Of a stretch of 55,790 bases of DNA, positions 34,469-45,154 are shown one piece after another. Position 1 is the first letter of the stretch; every line of letters starts with the position of its first letter. Below the pieces are notes generated by a model. That model ran no database searches. It saw only the letters and a list, made by a program, of their open reading frames with translations, and was not told where the DNA came from. This DNA comes from a bacterium (GTDB taxonomy: Bacteria > UBP4 > UBA4092 > JAOAEQ01). The position numbers and the translations under genes were made by a program. The stretch spans positions 49,262 through 105,051 of the forward strand of contig JAOAEQ010000009.1 of NCBI GenBank assembly GCA_026416715.1, written 5' to 3'.

Positions 34469-34482
34469 CAAGCTTAAGCTTG
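34469..34482. repeat. Perfect 14-bp palindrome between convergent genes
   Basis: CAAGCTT/AAGCTTG lies in the 111-bp gap between the convergent NifA-like and MFS genes. With a following TTTCCTTGATTTTATT on the plus strand it could contribute to weak termination. Confidence 0.3.
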
Positions 34483-34526
34483 GAACGATTCATTTCCTTG
34501 ATTTTATTATCGAATACTTACCTTAG

Positions 34527-36026
34527 TTATGGGCGAAGTTTAATGTTTCGGAAACGATGTCGAAGTTTTCGACTTCGAGTTCGTACCGCATACATCATAT
34601 CGGTAACCGGTGCGAACCAGAACGCCAGAGTTTCATTCAACTCGCCTACGTTCGGAACAAATCCTTTAATTTCCCGTAAAACACGGAACATATGTCCTAG
34701 TGACGTAGTTTCTTGTTCTTTAATCCGATAAAAGAACGGAATGGATAATAACCGGAAAACGCCGGAAACTAAAAAGAGAATTTTTAACGCTTCAACCTGG
34801 TACGACCCGAATGTAAACATATCCTGGTATGCAAATCGGGTTACTGCCCAGCCGCCAATAAGCGGAGATATCGCTAGAGCAAGGTTCATACAGGCAGTAT
34901 AGGTAGAAAGATAAGCGGTATTATCGCCTCTCGGTGAAAGTTTTAGGAGCATATTTGACCCGGTAAGATTTATTCCGGAATCAAAACTACATAACAGTTG
35001 TGCAAATGGTAATACCAACCAATAATTATTTGGTGTAACTAGCAACCAAGATAGAGGGTATAACCCTTTCATAACATTCGAAAAAATTAAAAGCGGTCGA
35101 TTGCCGAAATGGTCAATCAGTCGTCCCCAGAATCGCATACAGTATAATGATGCAGCGGTTGCAATCAGGTTAAAAAATTGAATTGATGCATAATCGAGTT
35201 TTAGGTTTTTAATGAGATACACTGAAAAATATGGTGCCGCAAACCCAACAGAAAACAGCCAGAACATTCGCGCAAAAATGAATGTACGGAAATTTTTATC
35301 TTTAAATGGAATTAGCCATTCATTCCAAGCAGTAGCTCTACGCGATTGGATTCTTAATCCCGGTTCAGGGATTCCTTTCATCATAAATAGCGAAAATAGT
35401 CCGAATCCTAATCCGATAAGAAATATTCCAGCGAACCCATAGATTTCAAACGAATCCGGAGTATTTCGTTTCCAAATATCGAAAAGGAATCCACCAGCGA
35501 ACGCAGTAAGCATCCCTACAATTCCATTATTTAAACTCCGGGATGAAAAATAGCGACCGAGCCGTTCCCGAGGAACTAAATCACCCATCCAGGATAACCA
35601 GGTTATCCCGCCAATAGCGTTAAATCCGGTAGAAACACAGATAACCCCAATAATAATCCAAGTCGGGATAAGGGAAATTTGTGACCAAGCGATAAATGGT
35701 AATAATATGAGCAACAACCATAGGAGTCTGCCGATACCAAATGAGAATAAGGTCAATTCTTTGCGTTTACCGCCGAATCGCCGTAGTAATGGCGGAGTAA
35801 AAAGTTGAACTAAACTTATTATTGGTGGGAGGCTGGACAGCAGACCGATATGGAATTCAGATGCACCGAACGCTAACGCAAATCCGGTTAAAAACACGCC
35901 GCCGGCGAGATTGCCCATAACCGCCGCTACCGACCCTTCAGCAATCGACCGACGTAACGCCCAATCGGTATGTTTATCTACACTACAGCTCAACCTCGGG
36001 TTTTGTCGAGGTGGAATTTCGTCCAT
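34527..36026 (-). CDS. Major facilitator superfamily transporter
   Basis: 499 residues with about 12 hydrophobic helices in two groups of six, separated by a cytoplasmic loop near 225-245 with basic residues. 'ALRRSIAEGSVAAVMGNLAG' starts the first helix; 'LLRRFGGKRKEL' and 'WGRLIDHFGNRPLL' are the loop 2-3 and loop 8-9 MFS motifs. The family type with the N-terminal 'AEG' helix and 'STGFNAIGGITWLSWMGDLV' is common in uncultured bacteria. Substrate cannot be predicted. It is the last gene of a minus-strand group with the DUF155 protein (68-bp gap). Confidence 0.85.
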   Translation of the reverse strand: MDEIPPRQNPRLSCSVDKHTDWALRRSIAEGSVAAVMGNLAGGVFLTGFALAFGASEFHIGLLSSLPPIISLVQLFTPPLLRRFGGKRKELTLFSFGIGRLLWLLLILLPFIAWSQISLIPTWIIIGVICVSTGFNAIGGITWLSWMGDLVPRERLGRYFSSRSLNNGIVGMLTAFAGGFLFDIWKRNTPDSFEIYGFAGIFLIGLGFGLFSLFMMKGIPEPGLRIQSRRATAWNEWLIPFKDKNFRTFIFARMFWLFSVGFAAPYFSVYLIKNLKLDYASIQFFNLIATAASLYCMRFWGRLIDHFGNRPLLIFSNVMKGLYPLSWLLVTPNNYWLVLPFAQLLCSFDSGINLTGSNMLLKLSPRGDNTAYLSTYTACMNLALAISPLIGGWAVTRFAYQDMFTFGSYQVEALKILFLVSGVFRLLSIPFFYRIKEQETTSLGHMFRVLREIKGFVPNVGELNETLAFWFAPVTDMMYAVRTRSRKLRHRFRNIKLRP

Positions 36027-36094
36027 ACAGGATAGCGTTCTCGTCTAATGAACATCTGTTAAATATCCAGTTGCGATATCACCTGATACTCTCG

Positions 36095-36874
36095 TTATCG
36101 GAGATAAAACTCAGCGATAAAAAATATGATTTCAAATAAAATCAATAGAATGATAATTAGTTCTAATACCGATGCTCGACGAGCTTGAAGTTGGTCAATT
36201 AAAAATCGATAGGATTTGGAAACAATATCCAATTTTTTTTCTAAAATCTGGACTCGCGATTCTAATTCGAAAGTTTTCGTCAAGGTATGATACAAATCCT
36301 CAATTTTTTTGCCACCTTCCCATAAGATTTCTGGTTCGTCTAAAATTTCGAGATTATACGCTAGCTCATGTTCGATCGCTAACGCTAATCCAACTTCTTT
36401 TGACAACCGAGACTCAGTTTCGCCGGTTTTCCCAGTTGACGCCAAAGAATGAATAACCTCAGTTAATTTTTCTAATGATTTATCAATAAGATTTTCATAA
36501 TATTCTAGAGATACCGACCGAGCTAAAACAATGCTGACCAGTTTTATAGTATCCAGATTCAAAGTTTCGATAGTTAACTCTTCTTTAGTTGGTAAAATCC
36601 CTTCCTTAGGACCTACATGCAATACAAAGTCATCTTTAGAATATTCGGTTTTATAACCAACCGTGTGTTTTTTGATTTGTTGGATTCTATTAGCAATTTC
36701 GGATTTATTGTAGCCAAAAAACACCGCCACCCCGAAATCAAATACCGCTAGATATTTATCTACTTCTTGATAAATCAATGGTTCTTCACAAAGGATAACC
36801 CCTAATCCAGCGGATTTTAACGTAGTTAAATTTATACTTCTCGCGATGTCGTAAGCTTTAACTTCAATATGCAT
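36095..36874 (-). CDS. DUF155 / RMD1-YagE family membrane protein
   Basis: 259 residues. The family is known from yeast Rmd1/Rmd8 and bacterial YagE proteins. The N-terminal part is alpha-beta ('VFDFGVAVFFGYNKSEI'); the C-terminal signature 'ESRVQILEKKLDIVSKSYRF' followed by 'QARRASVLELIIILLILFEI' and a transmembrane helix is typical. The protein is anchored by this C-terminal helix, with most of it in the cytoplasm. In eukaryotes homologues act at mitochondria; the bacterial role is not known to me. It starts 9 bp after the amidase lipoprotein gene, so the two form an operon. Confidence 0.8.
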   Translation of the reverse strand: MHIEVKAYDIARSINLTTLKSAGLGVILCEEPLIYQEVDKYLAVFDFGVAVFFGYNKSEIANRIQQIKKHTVGYKTEYSKDDFVLHVGPKEGILPTKEELTIETLNLDTIKLVSIVLARSVSLEYYENLIDKSLEKLTEVIHSLASTGKTGETESRLSKEVGLALAIEHELAYNLEILDEPEILWEGGKKIEDLYHTLTKTFELESRVQILEKKLDIVSKSYRFLIDQLQARRASVLELIIILLILFEIIFFIAEFYLR

Positions 36875-36883
36875 ACGTCGTAT

Positions 36884-37630
36884 CTAATCCTTTTCATTTA
36901 ACCATTTAACCAGTTCAGTTTTAATCGTTTGTCCGAGTTTCTGCTGATTTACCGGATTGAGTAAAAAATCGCGACTAGCAGCATTATCCCCGATTTCTAA
37001 CAGAACGCGATATGGTGCGGTATTAATATTTTCATCTAAACTATAAAACGCGAGCTTGCCGGTTGTCTTGCAACGATAATCATTTCTGCCGGTAGAACTA
37101 TCTAGATGAACCCCACGATTCTCTAAATCCGTAACATTTGCAATCGCAGCGATAAGTCGCGTTGCAAGTTGACGGTTTTCTGTTTCGAACGTATCCCCTT
37201 CGTGGATATATCCCCAGACTGCATGCCGGTTCGTTGCGCCATTGTTGTGAACTGAAATGAAAATCAGCGGATGCCGTTTATTTGATTGCTGGAGTTCATA
37301 CGCATATCCCGAAATTTTGCCGTCAATAATCGCTGAAGTATGTTCGACTTTGGTATTACTTCCGCTATCTGCATGATGTAAATCTTTCTTACCTAAACTC
37401 CAAACTTTATATTCCCGCAAACGCGGTTTGGTTTTCATTGCGGATTCAACGATGGCATTACATACCACTGCTTCATTAAAGTTCCGACCGGTATCAGTCT
37501 GATGCGATGGTTGCCAGACGATGGTAATATTCGGTTTAGTCTTTTTCGTGATATGTATCGAGGAGGTCGTGCATGCGGTAAGGAGGTTTAGTAAAAGCAA
37601 CCATATTGGAATGGTATATATGAATTTCAT
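36884..37630 (-). CDS. N-acetylmuramoyl-L-alanine amidase-like lipoprotein
   Basis: 248 residues. The lipobox LTAC (Cys20) marks a lipoprotein. The fold is that of zinc amidases (Amidase_3): a zinc His in 'VWQPSHQTD' (normally in PGHG), Glu in 'NFNEAVVCN', the second His in 'LIFISVHNNGATN', and the catalytic Glu in 'RVLLEIGDNAASRDFLLNP'. Substitution of the usual PGHG by PSHQ makes it divergent, but all metal ligands appear kept. It would cut the amide bond between MurNAc and the peptide in peptidoglycan recycling or cell separation, from the periplasmic face. It leads a short operon with the DUF155 gene. Confidence 0.78.
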   Translation of the reverse strand: MKFIYTIPIWLLLLNLLTACTTSSIHITKKTKPNITIVWQPSHQTDTGRNFNEAVVCNAIVESAMKTKPRLREYKVWSLGKKDLHHADSGSNTKVEHTSAIIDGKISGYAYELQQSNKRHPLIFISVHNNGATNRHAVWGYIHEGDTFETENRQLATRLIAAIANVTDLENRGVHLDSSTGRNDYRCKTTGKLAFYSLDENINTAPYRVLLEIGDNAASRDFLLNPVNQQKLGQTIKTELVKWLNEKD

Positions 37631-37852
37631 ACCTCCCCCTTATAATATTCCTTTGAATAAACATCGATTAATATATTTTACCATAACACACTGGTGCACC
37701 ATAGCGAGTGAATTCCAACCGACCTAAGGTCATATCGTTTTATTATTGATAACATTAGAGTTAAGCAAATTTTCCATTGGAGAATTTGCTTTTTAAATCA
37801 GACTAAGCACGCTCTAGAGTAGTTGGAATATTTGTTTAGCTTATTAAAATCG

Positions 37853-37861
37853 TGATATGAT
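37853..37861 (+). promoter_or_regulatory. Extended -10 promoter element of dxr, probable leaderless start
   Basis: TGATATGAT: TG, one base, and TATGAT (37856-37861), with 8 nt to the ATG at 37870. The spacing equals that at nagA and the ABC fusion gene. No Shine-Dalgarno is seen. Confidence 0.45.
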
Positions 37862-37869
37862 TTTATCCT

Positions 37870-39036
37870 ATGCAGAAAACGAAAAAACGTATAGCTATTC
37901 TTGGGTCAACCGGTTCGATTGGTACTAGAACTCTAGATGTCTGTCGGGATTTATCTGCTGAATTTGAAGTTATTGCGTTAACCGCGCGAAATAATCTCAG
38001 ACTTCTTGCGAAACAGGCTGCTGAATTTAATCCTAAGCTAATCGGATTAATGGATGAAACTAAACGGGCTACCTTCCTGACAAAATATCATAAACCAGCG
38101 GTATCCTGTAACGTGTTGGTTGGCCTAGAAGGATTAACCGAAATTGTTACCGATGATCGGGTAGATATTGTGGTAGTTGCAACCGTTGGTGCAATCGGTT
38201 TACTTCCAACCATAGCAGCAATAAAAGCGAAAAAGCAGATTGCACTCGCGAATAAAGAAGTATTGGTTATGGCAGGTGAAATTGTGATGTCGCTTGCGAA
38301 AAAGTATAGGGTTCCAATTATCCCGATCGATAGTGAACATAGCGCTATATTCCAATGTCTTTCTGCAGGGAAGCCAACTGAAATCGAAAAAATTATCCTA
38401 ACCGCTTCCGGTGGTCCCTTCCGAACATTACGCGCTGATTTTAAAAACATAACGGTTAAGCAAGCGCTATCGCATCCGACGTGGGCAATGGGAAAGAAAA
38501 TAACGATCGATTCTGCTACGTTGATGAATAAAGGGTTCGAAGTTATCGAAGCAACTCATTTATTTAACTTACCTCCGGATAAAATTGAGGTGGTTATCCA
38601 TCCGGAGAGTATCGTTCATTCGATGGTAGAGTTTGTGGATAAATCTATTATCGCCCAAATGAGTATAACCGATATGTATCTGCCAATACAATTTGCGTTA
38701 ACGTATCCTAACCGGAAACCGAGTCCGCTCCTGTCATTAGATTTAGTGAAATTAGGCAAATTAACTTTCGCTCAACCGGATGTTCGTCGGTTTCCCTGCT
38801 TACGCTTAGCATACGATGCAGTGAACATAGGGGGAACGATGCCTGCAGTACTTAACGCCGCAAATGAAATTGCAGTATCTGCATTTCTAGAAGGGAAACT
38901 TGCTTTCTCCGAAATACCAAAGTTGATTAGACAAACTATGGATTCACATCAGGTAATCATTCATCCGACGTTGAATCAAATTCTTGAAGTAGATACTTGG
39001 GCACGAAAACAAGCTCAATGTAAAGTGTTAGATTAG
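37870..39036 (+). CDS. dxr: 1-deoxy-D-xylulose 5-phosphate reductoisomerase
   Basis: 388 residues, full length. It converts DXP into 2-C-methyl-D-erythritol 4-phosphate using NADPH, the second step of the non-mevalonate isoprenoid pathway. The NADPH-binding motif 'ILGSTGSIGTRTLDVCRDL', the 'LANKEVLVMAGE' loop, the metal-binding 'IPIDSEHSAIFQCLSAG', 'TASGGPFRT', 'SHPTWAMGKKITIDSATLMNKG' in two pieces, and 'EVVIHPESIVHSMVEF' are all present. It is the first gene of a run with a DUF374 acyltransferase and tgt. Identification is secure. Confidence 0.97.
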   Translation: MQKTKKRIAILGSTGSIGTRTLDVCRDLSAEFEVIALTARNNLRLLAKQAAEFNPKLIGLMDETKRATFLTKYHKPAVSCNVLVGLEGLTEIVTDDRVDIVVVATVGAIGLLPTIAAIKAKKQIALANKEVLVMAGEIVMSLAKKYRVPIIPIDSEHSAIFQCLSAGKPTEIEKIILTASGGPFRTLRADFKNITVKQALSHPTWAMGKKITIDSATLMNKGFEVIEATHLFNLPPDKIEVVIHPESIVHSMVEFVDKSIIAQMSITDMYLPIQFALTYPNRKPSPLLSLDLVKLGKLTFAQPDVRRFPCLRLAYDAVNIGGTMPAVLNAANEIAVSAFLEGKLAFSEIPKLIRQTMDSHQVIIHPTLNQILEVDTWARKQAQCKVLD

Positions 39037-39064
39037 TATTGCTAATTTGACCGGTAAATTTAAA

Positions 39065-39721
39065 ATGTTATATGTAAAATATTTATCTTATCTAGGTTGG
39101 CTCTTCATCTATCTCATTGGTCGGTCACTTCGTTTGCGAGTTCTCGGAATGGAACGCGTTCGAGCCATTATGCAGGAAGGAAAACCCGTTATCTGGGCGT
39201 TATGGCACGGTCGGCATTTTATCCTGGTTGACCGGTTTCGGAATGTAACGTTTAAATCGCGGAAGAAAATGTGCGTTATGGCAAGCAGAAGTCGAGATGG
39301 AGAATTGTTAGCGGGAGTTTTATCCCGATTCGGATATACAACCGTTCGCGCATCCAGCTCGAAAGGGGCAACCACTGGATTTCTCCAACTGATATCGATG
39401 ATAGAACAGGGATATGATACTGTTATTGCAGTTGATGGTCCGCGAGGTCCGCGAGAACAGGTTAAATCCGGAGTGATTTTATTAGCGCAGAAAACCGGTA
39501 CGGCGATTATCCCGCTCACTGCTAGCGCAAAACGATTTAAACAACTTTCCTCTTGGGATAAATATCTTATTCCGTATCCGTTTACGCAAGCAGTAACTGT
39601 TATTGGGAATCCACTTACTATTCCTAGAGAAGCGAACCATGACCAGCTTGACTTCTATCGATGCCAGCTCGAACAGGAACTGAACCTAATTACTCAAGAA
39701 GCAGATGCATATTTTAAATAG
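39065..39721 (+). CDS. DUF374 lysophospholipid acyltransferase-like protein
   Basis: 218 residues from ATG 39065; a TTG 18 bp earlier is an alternative start. DUF374 proteins are related to LpxL-type acyltransferases. Visible motifs are 'VIWALWHGRHFILVDRF', 'MASRSRDGELLAGVLSRFGY', 'VRASSSKGATTG' and 'IAVDGPRGPREQVKSGVI'. A hydrophobic N-terminal segment suggests membrane attachment. It probably adds an acyl chain to a lipid A-like or phospholipid acceptor, which supports an outer-membrane-bearing cell. It starts 28 bp after dxr. Confidence 0.88.
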   Translation: MLYVKYLSYLGWLFIYLIGRSLRLRVLGMERVRAIMQEGKPVIWALWHGRHFILVDRFRNVTFKSRKKMCVMASRSRDGELLAGVLSRFGYTTVRASSSKGATTGFLQLISMIEQGYDTVIAVDGPRGPREQVKSGVILLAQKTGTAIIPLTASAKRFKQLSSWDKYLIPYPFTQAVTVIGNPLTIPREANHDQLDFYRCQLEQELNLITQEADAYFK

Positions 39722-39775
39722 TACCAACGGATGAACATTGATTAACACTGTAAACCAATAGGCTATATTCAATAA

Positions 39776-40924
<1,149 letters not shown>

Positions 40925-41001
40925 ATTAACCGCTGAGACCGCAACGATAATCTATTTAACATATTATCTTCTGCGAACTCTGCGGTAAGAGAAGGAGATT
41001 T

Positions 41002-41361
41002 ATGTTTTTATTAGGTATAGCTTATGCAATGGGCACATCGCCGGCAGGAACCAATGGAGCAGCGGAACCGCAAGCGATACCGTTTTTCGCACAGCCATGG
41101 TTTATGATTGTTATTATGGTAGCAATAATGTATTTCTTCCTGTGGTTGCCCCAGAAGAAAGAGCGAAAAAAACATGCGGAAAAACTGAAAGCGCTTAAAA
41201 AAGGGGATAAAATTATTACGACTGGCGGAATTCATGGTATTGTTGCTAACGCTGCTGGTGACCCAGTTAAAGTTAAAATAGCTGATAATGTGAAAATTGA
41301 TATATCACGGTCAGCAATAGCGGTTATTGAACCTGCACAAGAGGAAAGCAAAGAGGTTTAA
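41002..41361 (+). CDS. yajC: Preprotein translocase accessory subunit YajC
   Basis: 119 residues. A strong Shine-Dalgarno AAGGAG precedes the ATG. One transmembrane helix (about 30-50, 'WFMIVIMVAIMYFFLWLP') is followed by 'QKKERKKHAEKLKALKKGDK', 'ITTGGIHGIVANA' and the beta ending 'VKIADNVKIDISRSAIAVI', all standard YajC features. It joins SecDF at the Sec translocon. The usual secD and secF genes do not follow; the next gene is an HD hydrolase. tgt lies upstream, the normal order. Confidence 0.92.
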   Translation: MFLLGIAYAMGTSPAGTNGAAEPQAIPFFAQPWFMIVIMVAIMYFFLWLPQKKERKKHAEKLKALKKGDKIITTGGIHGIVANAAGDPVKVKIADNVKIDISRSAIAVIEPAQEESKEV

Positions 41362-41589
41362 GCTATAAAAAGGATTATTGCAATTCAATCGATTAATATA
41401 TCCTGCATAAAAAAGAGGTTTTATGATAATCTTTTGTAAAAGGCAAAATTTTACAGTAAACCATCTAACCTATTGTAATTCAATGCTTTTCATTAGCAAT
41501 AGGAGTTGTTTCATTCGAGAATCGAGAACCGAATTGAACACTTCAATTCTAGTTTCACTCCACTCGCGCGAAAAGGAGTAAATTCTGCT

Positions 41590-42300
41590 ATGAAAAATGC
41601 TATAAAACGAAAAACCAATCGGGTTACCCGCCCCTTAATCGTTCTAAACGATATCCGAAATAGTGTCGATATCAAAGCATATATCCAGCAAGCGGATAAA
41701 CATCTTGATGCGATTGGATATACCGAGCATGGACAACGACATGCCAGTATTGTTTCTGCGCGATGCCAGCAGATATTAACAGACCTTGGGTTTTCTGACC
41801 GAGAAGCAGAACTTGGCGCTATTGCCGGATACATGCATGATATTGGGAACGTTATTTCCCGACATGACCATGGTCAGATTGCTGCGTTATTAGCATTGCG
41901 GATACTCGAAAAACTCGGGATGGATGCCGCAGAAATTGCGATTATCATTGGAGCGATCGGAAACCATGATGATGAAGAAGGACAAGGTGAACCGGTCAGC
42001 AACGTCGGGTCTGCGCTCATTATTGCGGATAAATCGGATGTACATCATACCCGGGTACGTAATCCCAAAATGATATCGTTTGATATTCACGACCGGGTCA
42101 ATTATGCGGTACGGCATTCAGAACTGAAGGTAGATAAATCGGGGAAAAAAATCTGGCTGGAATTGAATATTGATACCAGCATCTCGCAGGTGATGGAATA
42201 TTTTGAAATATTCCTCACCCGGATGATTGTTTCTCGTCGGGCAGCGCAGTTTCTTGGATGCCAGTTCGGATTAATTGTGAATCAAGTGACGTTGTTATAA
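41590..42300 (+). CDS. HD-domain metal-dependent phosphohydrolase
   Basis: 236 residues from ATG 41590, with AAGGAG upstream; longer in-frame starts add residues of no family likeness. The HD metal site is seen in 'GYTEHGQRHASIVSARC' (first His), 'AGYMHDIGNVISRHDHG' (HD pair) and 'IGAIGNHDDEEGQG' (later His-Asp). HD proteins of this kind hydrolyse nucleotides or cyclic nucleotides; the substrate here is unknown. The final 40 residues look like a regulatory helix. It stands alone between yajC and the P-type ATPase. Confidence 0.82.
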   Translation: MKNAIKRKTNRVTRPLIVLNDIRNSVDIKAYIQQADKHLDAIGYTEHGQRHASIVSARCQQILTDLGFSDREAELGAIAGYMHDIGNVISRHDHGQIAALLALRILEKLGMDAAEIAIIIGAIGNHDDEEGQGEPVSNVGSALIIADKSDVHHTRVRNPKMISFDIHDRVNYAVRHSELKVDKSGKKIWLELNIDTSISQVMEYFEIFLTRMIVSRRAAQFLGCQFGLIVNQVTLL

Positions 42301-42380
42301 TAATCAAATTAGATATCGAATCGACCGAGTTTGGACGTTTGGACTAAAGAAAGTCAATTGCTTAGAGGCTGAAAAATAAT

Positions 42381-45146
42381 ATGGAAACATTGCTCGGGAA
42401 ACATTGGCATCATCTTCCGACACAAGAAATTATCGAACTATTAGATACAGACCCGCAAAAGGGATTAGATCTTTTTGAAGTTAAACGGCGGCAAGAACAT
42501 TTCGGGCCCAATCAATTAACTCCACGAAAAGGCAAAAGTCCTATCCTCCGTTTTTTAGCGCAATTTCATAATCCGTTAATTTATATCTTGCTTGTCGCAA
42601 GTGTAATCACCCTAGTTTTGAAAGATGTTGTTGATGCGGTAGTCATTTTCGCCGTAGTGTTGGTTAATGCAATTGTCGGATTTATCCAGGAGTCTAAAGC
42701 GGAAAAGGCAATTGAAGCGTTAGCTAAAGTAGTCGCTACCGAAACCACGGTTATTCGAGCTAGGAAACAACTACGGGTCAATGCGACGGAATTAGTTCCG
42801 GGTGATATTGTTCTGGTGAAATCTGGGGATAAAGTTCCGGCGGATATCCGCTTAATTCGTTCCCGCGACCTGCAAGTGGCGGAAGCGACCTTAACTGGTG
42901 AATCGGTTCCTGTGATGAAAGAAGCAGAAGAGATTCTTCCGAAAGAAACTATTTTAGCTGACCGCAGAAATATGATTTATGCTTCAACGTTGGTCACCTA
43001 TGGTCAAGGAGAAGGTATTGTAATCGCTACAGGAGACAATACCGAAGTTGGGCGAATATCGCAATTGCTCTCAGAAGTGAAAATATTAGAAACTCCACTA
43101 ACCCGAAAAATCGCTCGATTTAGTGAGATATTACTCTATGTTATTCTTTCTTTTTCGGCGATAACATTTATCTTCGGTGTTTATCGAGGAGAACCAATAG
43201 TGGATATGTTAATGGCAGCGATTGCGCTGGCGGTTGGTGCCATCCCAGAAGGGTTACCAGCAGCGATTACCATAACGTTAGCGATTGGGGTTGCCCGCAT
43301 GGCTAAACGCCGGGCAATAATTCGCAAACTGCCGGCGGTCGAAACCATAGGTAGTACGACTGTAATCTGTTCGGATAAAACAGGAACCTTAACTCAAAAT
43401 CAAATGACGGTTAAAGCAATCGTCGTTGGTGACCAATATTATCAGGTTAGCGGGACCGGATATAAACCCACCGGGGAAATTCTTGCCCAAGAAAAAAGAA
43501 TTAATCTTGCTGAGACACCGGCATTAAAAGAATGTCTTCTTGCTGGGATGTTGTGTAATGATAGCGTATTATTAGAAAAAGCCGGAGTCTACGATGCGCA
43601 AGGAGACCCGACCGAAGTTGCTCTGCTTGTTTCAGGTCTAAAAGCTGGTCTATCCTCAGAAAAAATAGCGGTTGAATATTCTCGGCTTGATTCGATTCCG
43701 TTCGAATCCCAACATCAGTATATGGCAACACTACATGCCGTTACGGAAACCCAAAAGCGAATAGCGTATCTAAAAGGAGCCGGTGAAGTTATTATCGAAA
43801 AATGTTCGACTGCACTCGATTCATTCGGCAATAAAATAGCGCTGGATAAACCCAAAATATTTCAGCAGATAAATGAGCTAGCTGCGCAAGGACTACGGGT
43901 ATTAGCGTTTGCCCGCGCAGAATTATCGGACAACATAAATCAATTGCGTCCGTCGGATATCTCGACCGGATTAACATTTCTTGGGTTGCAAGGTATGATT
44001 GACCCACCTCGACCTGAAGCTATCACCGCGGTGAAAGCATGTCAAAACGCTGGGATTTGTGTCAAAATGATAACCGGAGACCATGCCTTAACGGCGGCAG
44101 CGATAGCGAAACAGCTCGGTTTACAGCGCAATACCGAATCCAAATCGCAATTGCCACCGGTACTAACCGGTAAAGAAATAACCGAATATGCTGATGAACA
44201 ACTGATTACTGCCGTGGAACAAACGTCAGTTTTCGCGCGGGTATCTCCGGAACAGAAGTTACGATTAGTTGAAGCGTTACAATCGCGTCATCATATTGTT
44301 GCTATGACCGGAGATGGAGTTAATGATGCTCCGGCATTAAAAAAAGCGGATATCGGTATCGCTATGGGAATTAGTGGAACTGATGTAGCAAAAGAATCAG
44401 CAGATATGGTTTTAACGGATGATAATTTTGCGTCGATCGAAGCGGCTGTTGAAGAAGGCAGAGGAATTTTTGATAACATAGTTAAATTTATTACTTGGAC
44501 CTTACCCACTAATCTAGGGGAAGCGTTGGTAATAATGGCAGCAATTTTTAGCGGAACGATACTTCCTGTTCTACCCATCCAACTGTTATGGATTAATATG
44601 ACTACCGCAAGTGTTTTAGGAATTATGCTAGCGTTTGAACTCAAGGAGCCGGATTTAATGTTACGTCCGCCGCGTAATCCCCAAGCGCCAATTTTAACGA
44701 AGACTCTTGTTTTGCGTTTATTAACTGTAGGGTTTCTTATATTACTAGGTGCTTTTTGGCTTTTTAGGTTAGAACTACGCAATGGTGCTTCACTTGCTGA
44801 AGCTCGAACCGTTGCAGTAAATACTGTAGTTATGGTCGAGTTATTTTATTTATTTAACTGTCGGTCATTGACTCGGTCAATGGTTAGTATAGGAATACTG
44901 TCGAATCGGTGGTTGGTCGTTGGGGTTATAGCCATGATTATATTACAATTACTTTTTACTTACATTCCGATAATGAACCGCCTTTTTGGTAGTGCACCAA
45001 TTAATGTAATATCGTGGTTGAGAATACTTACGGTTAGTTCCATCGTCTATATTATAATAGAGATAGAAAAATGGTTGCGAATGCGAAGTGAACAGAAAGG
45101 TATTCGAGATTCGAATTTAAAAACTTTTTGTCAAGGAAATGGATAA
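42381..45146 (+). CDS. P-type cation-transporting ATPase (P2, calcium-type)
   Basis: 921 residues, the size of PMR1/SERCA-like bacterial pumps. N-terminal cation ATPase domain (about 5-70), actuator with TGES in 'AEATLTGESVPVMKEA', the membrane motif 'VGAIPEGLPAAITITLAIG' (PEGLP in M4), phosphorylation site DKTGTLT (Asp332), nucleotide-binding 'AYLKGAGEVIIEKC', 'MITGDHALTAAAIA' and the hinge 'GDGVNDAPALKKADIGIAMG' (about 644). The C-terminal six helices are complete. It moves Ca2+ or a similar ion (Mn2+, or Na+) out of the cytoplasm using ATP; the ion cannot be decided from sequence alone. The deacylase gene starts 8 bp after its stop. Confidence 0.93.
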   Translation: METLLGKHWHHLPTQEIIELLDTDPQKGLDLFEVKRRQEHFGPNQLTPRKGKSPILRFLAQFHNPLIYILLVASVITLVLKDVVDAVVIFAVVLVNAIVGFIQESKAEKAIEALAKVVATETTVIRARKQLRVNATELVPGDIVLVKSGDKVPADIRLIRSRDLQVAEATLTGESVPVMKEAEEILPKETILADRRNMIYASTLVTYGQGEGIVIATGDNTEVGRISQLLSEVKILETPLTRKIARFSEILLYVILSFSAITFIFGVYRGEPIVDMLMAAIALAVGAIPEGLPAAITITLAIGVARMAKRRAIIRKLPAVETIGSTTVICSDKTGTLTQNQMTVKAIVVGDQYYQVSGTGYKPTGEILAQEKRINLAETPALKECLLAGMLCNDSVLLEKAGVYDAQGDPTEVALLVSGLKAGLSSEKIAVEYSRLDSIPFESQHQYMATLHAVTETQKRIAYLKGAGEVIIEKCSTALDSFGNKIALDKPKIFQQINELAAQGLRVLAFARAELSDNINQLRPSDISTGLTFLGLQGMIDPPRPEAITAVKACQNAGICVKMITGDHALTAAAIAKQLGLQRNTESKSQLPPVLTGKEITEYADEQLITAVEQTSVFARVSPEQKLRLVEALQSRHHIVAMTGDGVNDAPALKKADIGIAMGISGTDVAKESADMVLTDDNFASIEAAVEEGRGIFDNIVKFITWTLPTNLGEALVIMAAIFSGTILPVLPIQLLWINMTTASVLGIMLAFELKEPDLMLRPPRNPQAPILTKTLVLRLLTVGFLILLGAFWLFRLELRNGASLAEARTVAVNTVVMVELFYLFNCRSLTRSMVSIGILSNRWLVVGVIAMIILQLLFTYIPIMNRLFGSAPINVISWLRILTVSSIVYIIIEIEKWLRMRSEQKGIRDSNLKTFCQGNG

Positions 45147-45154
45147 TCAAATCT

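Noticed and set aside
44291-44782. 163-residue minus-strand ORF
   Set aside because: Antisense shadow of the highly conserved hinge region of the P-type ATPase.
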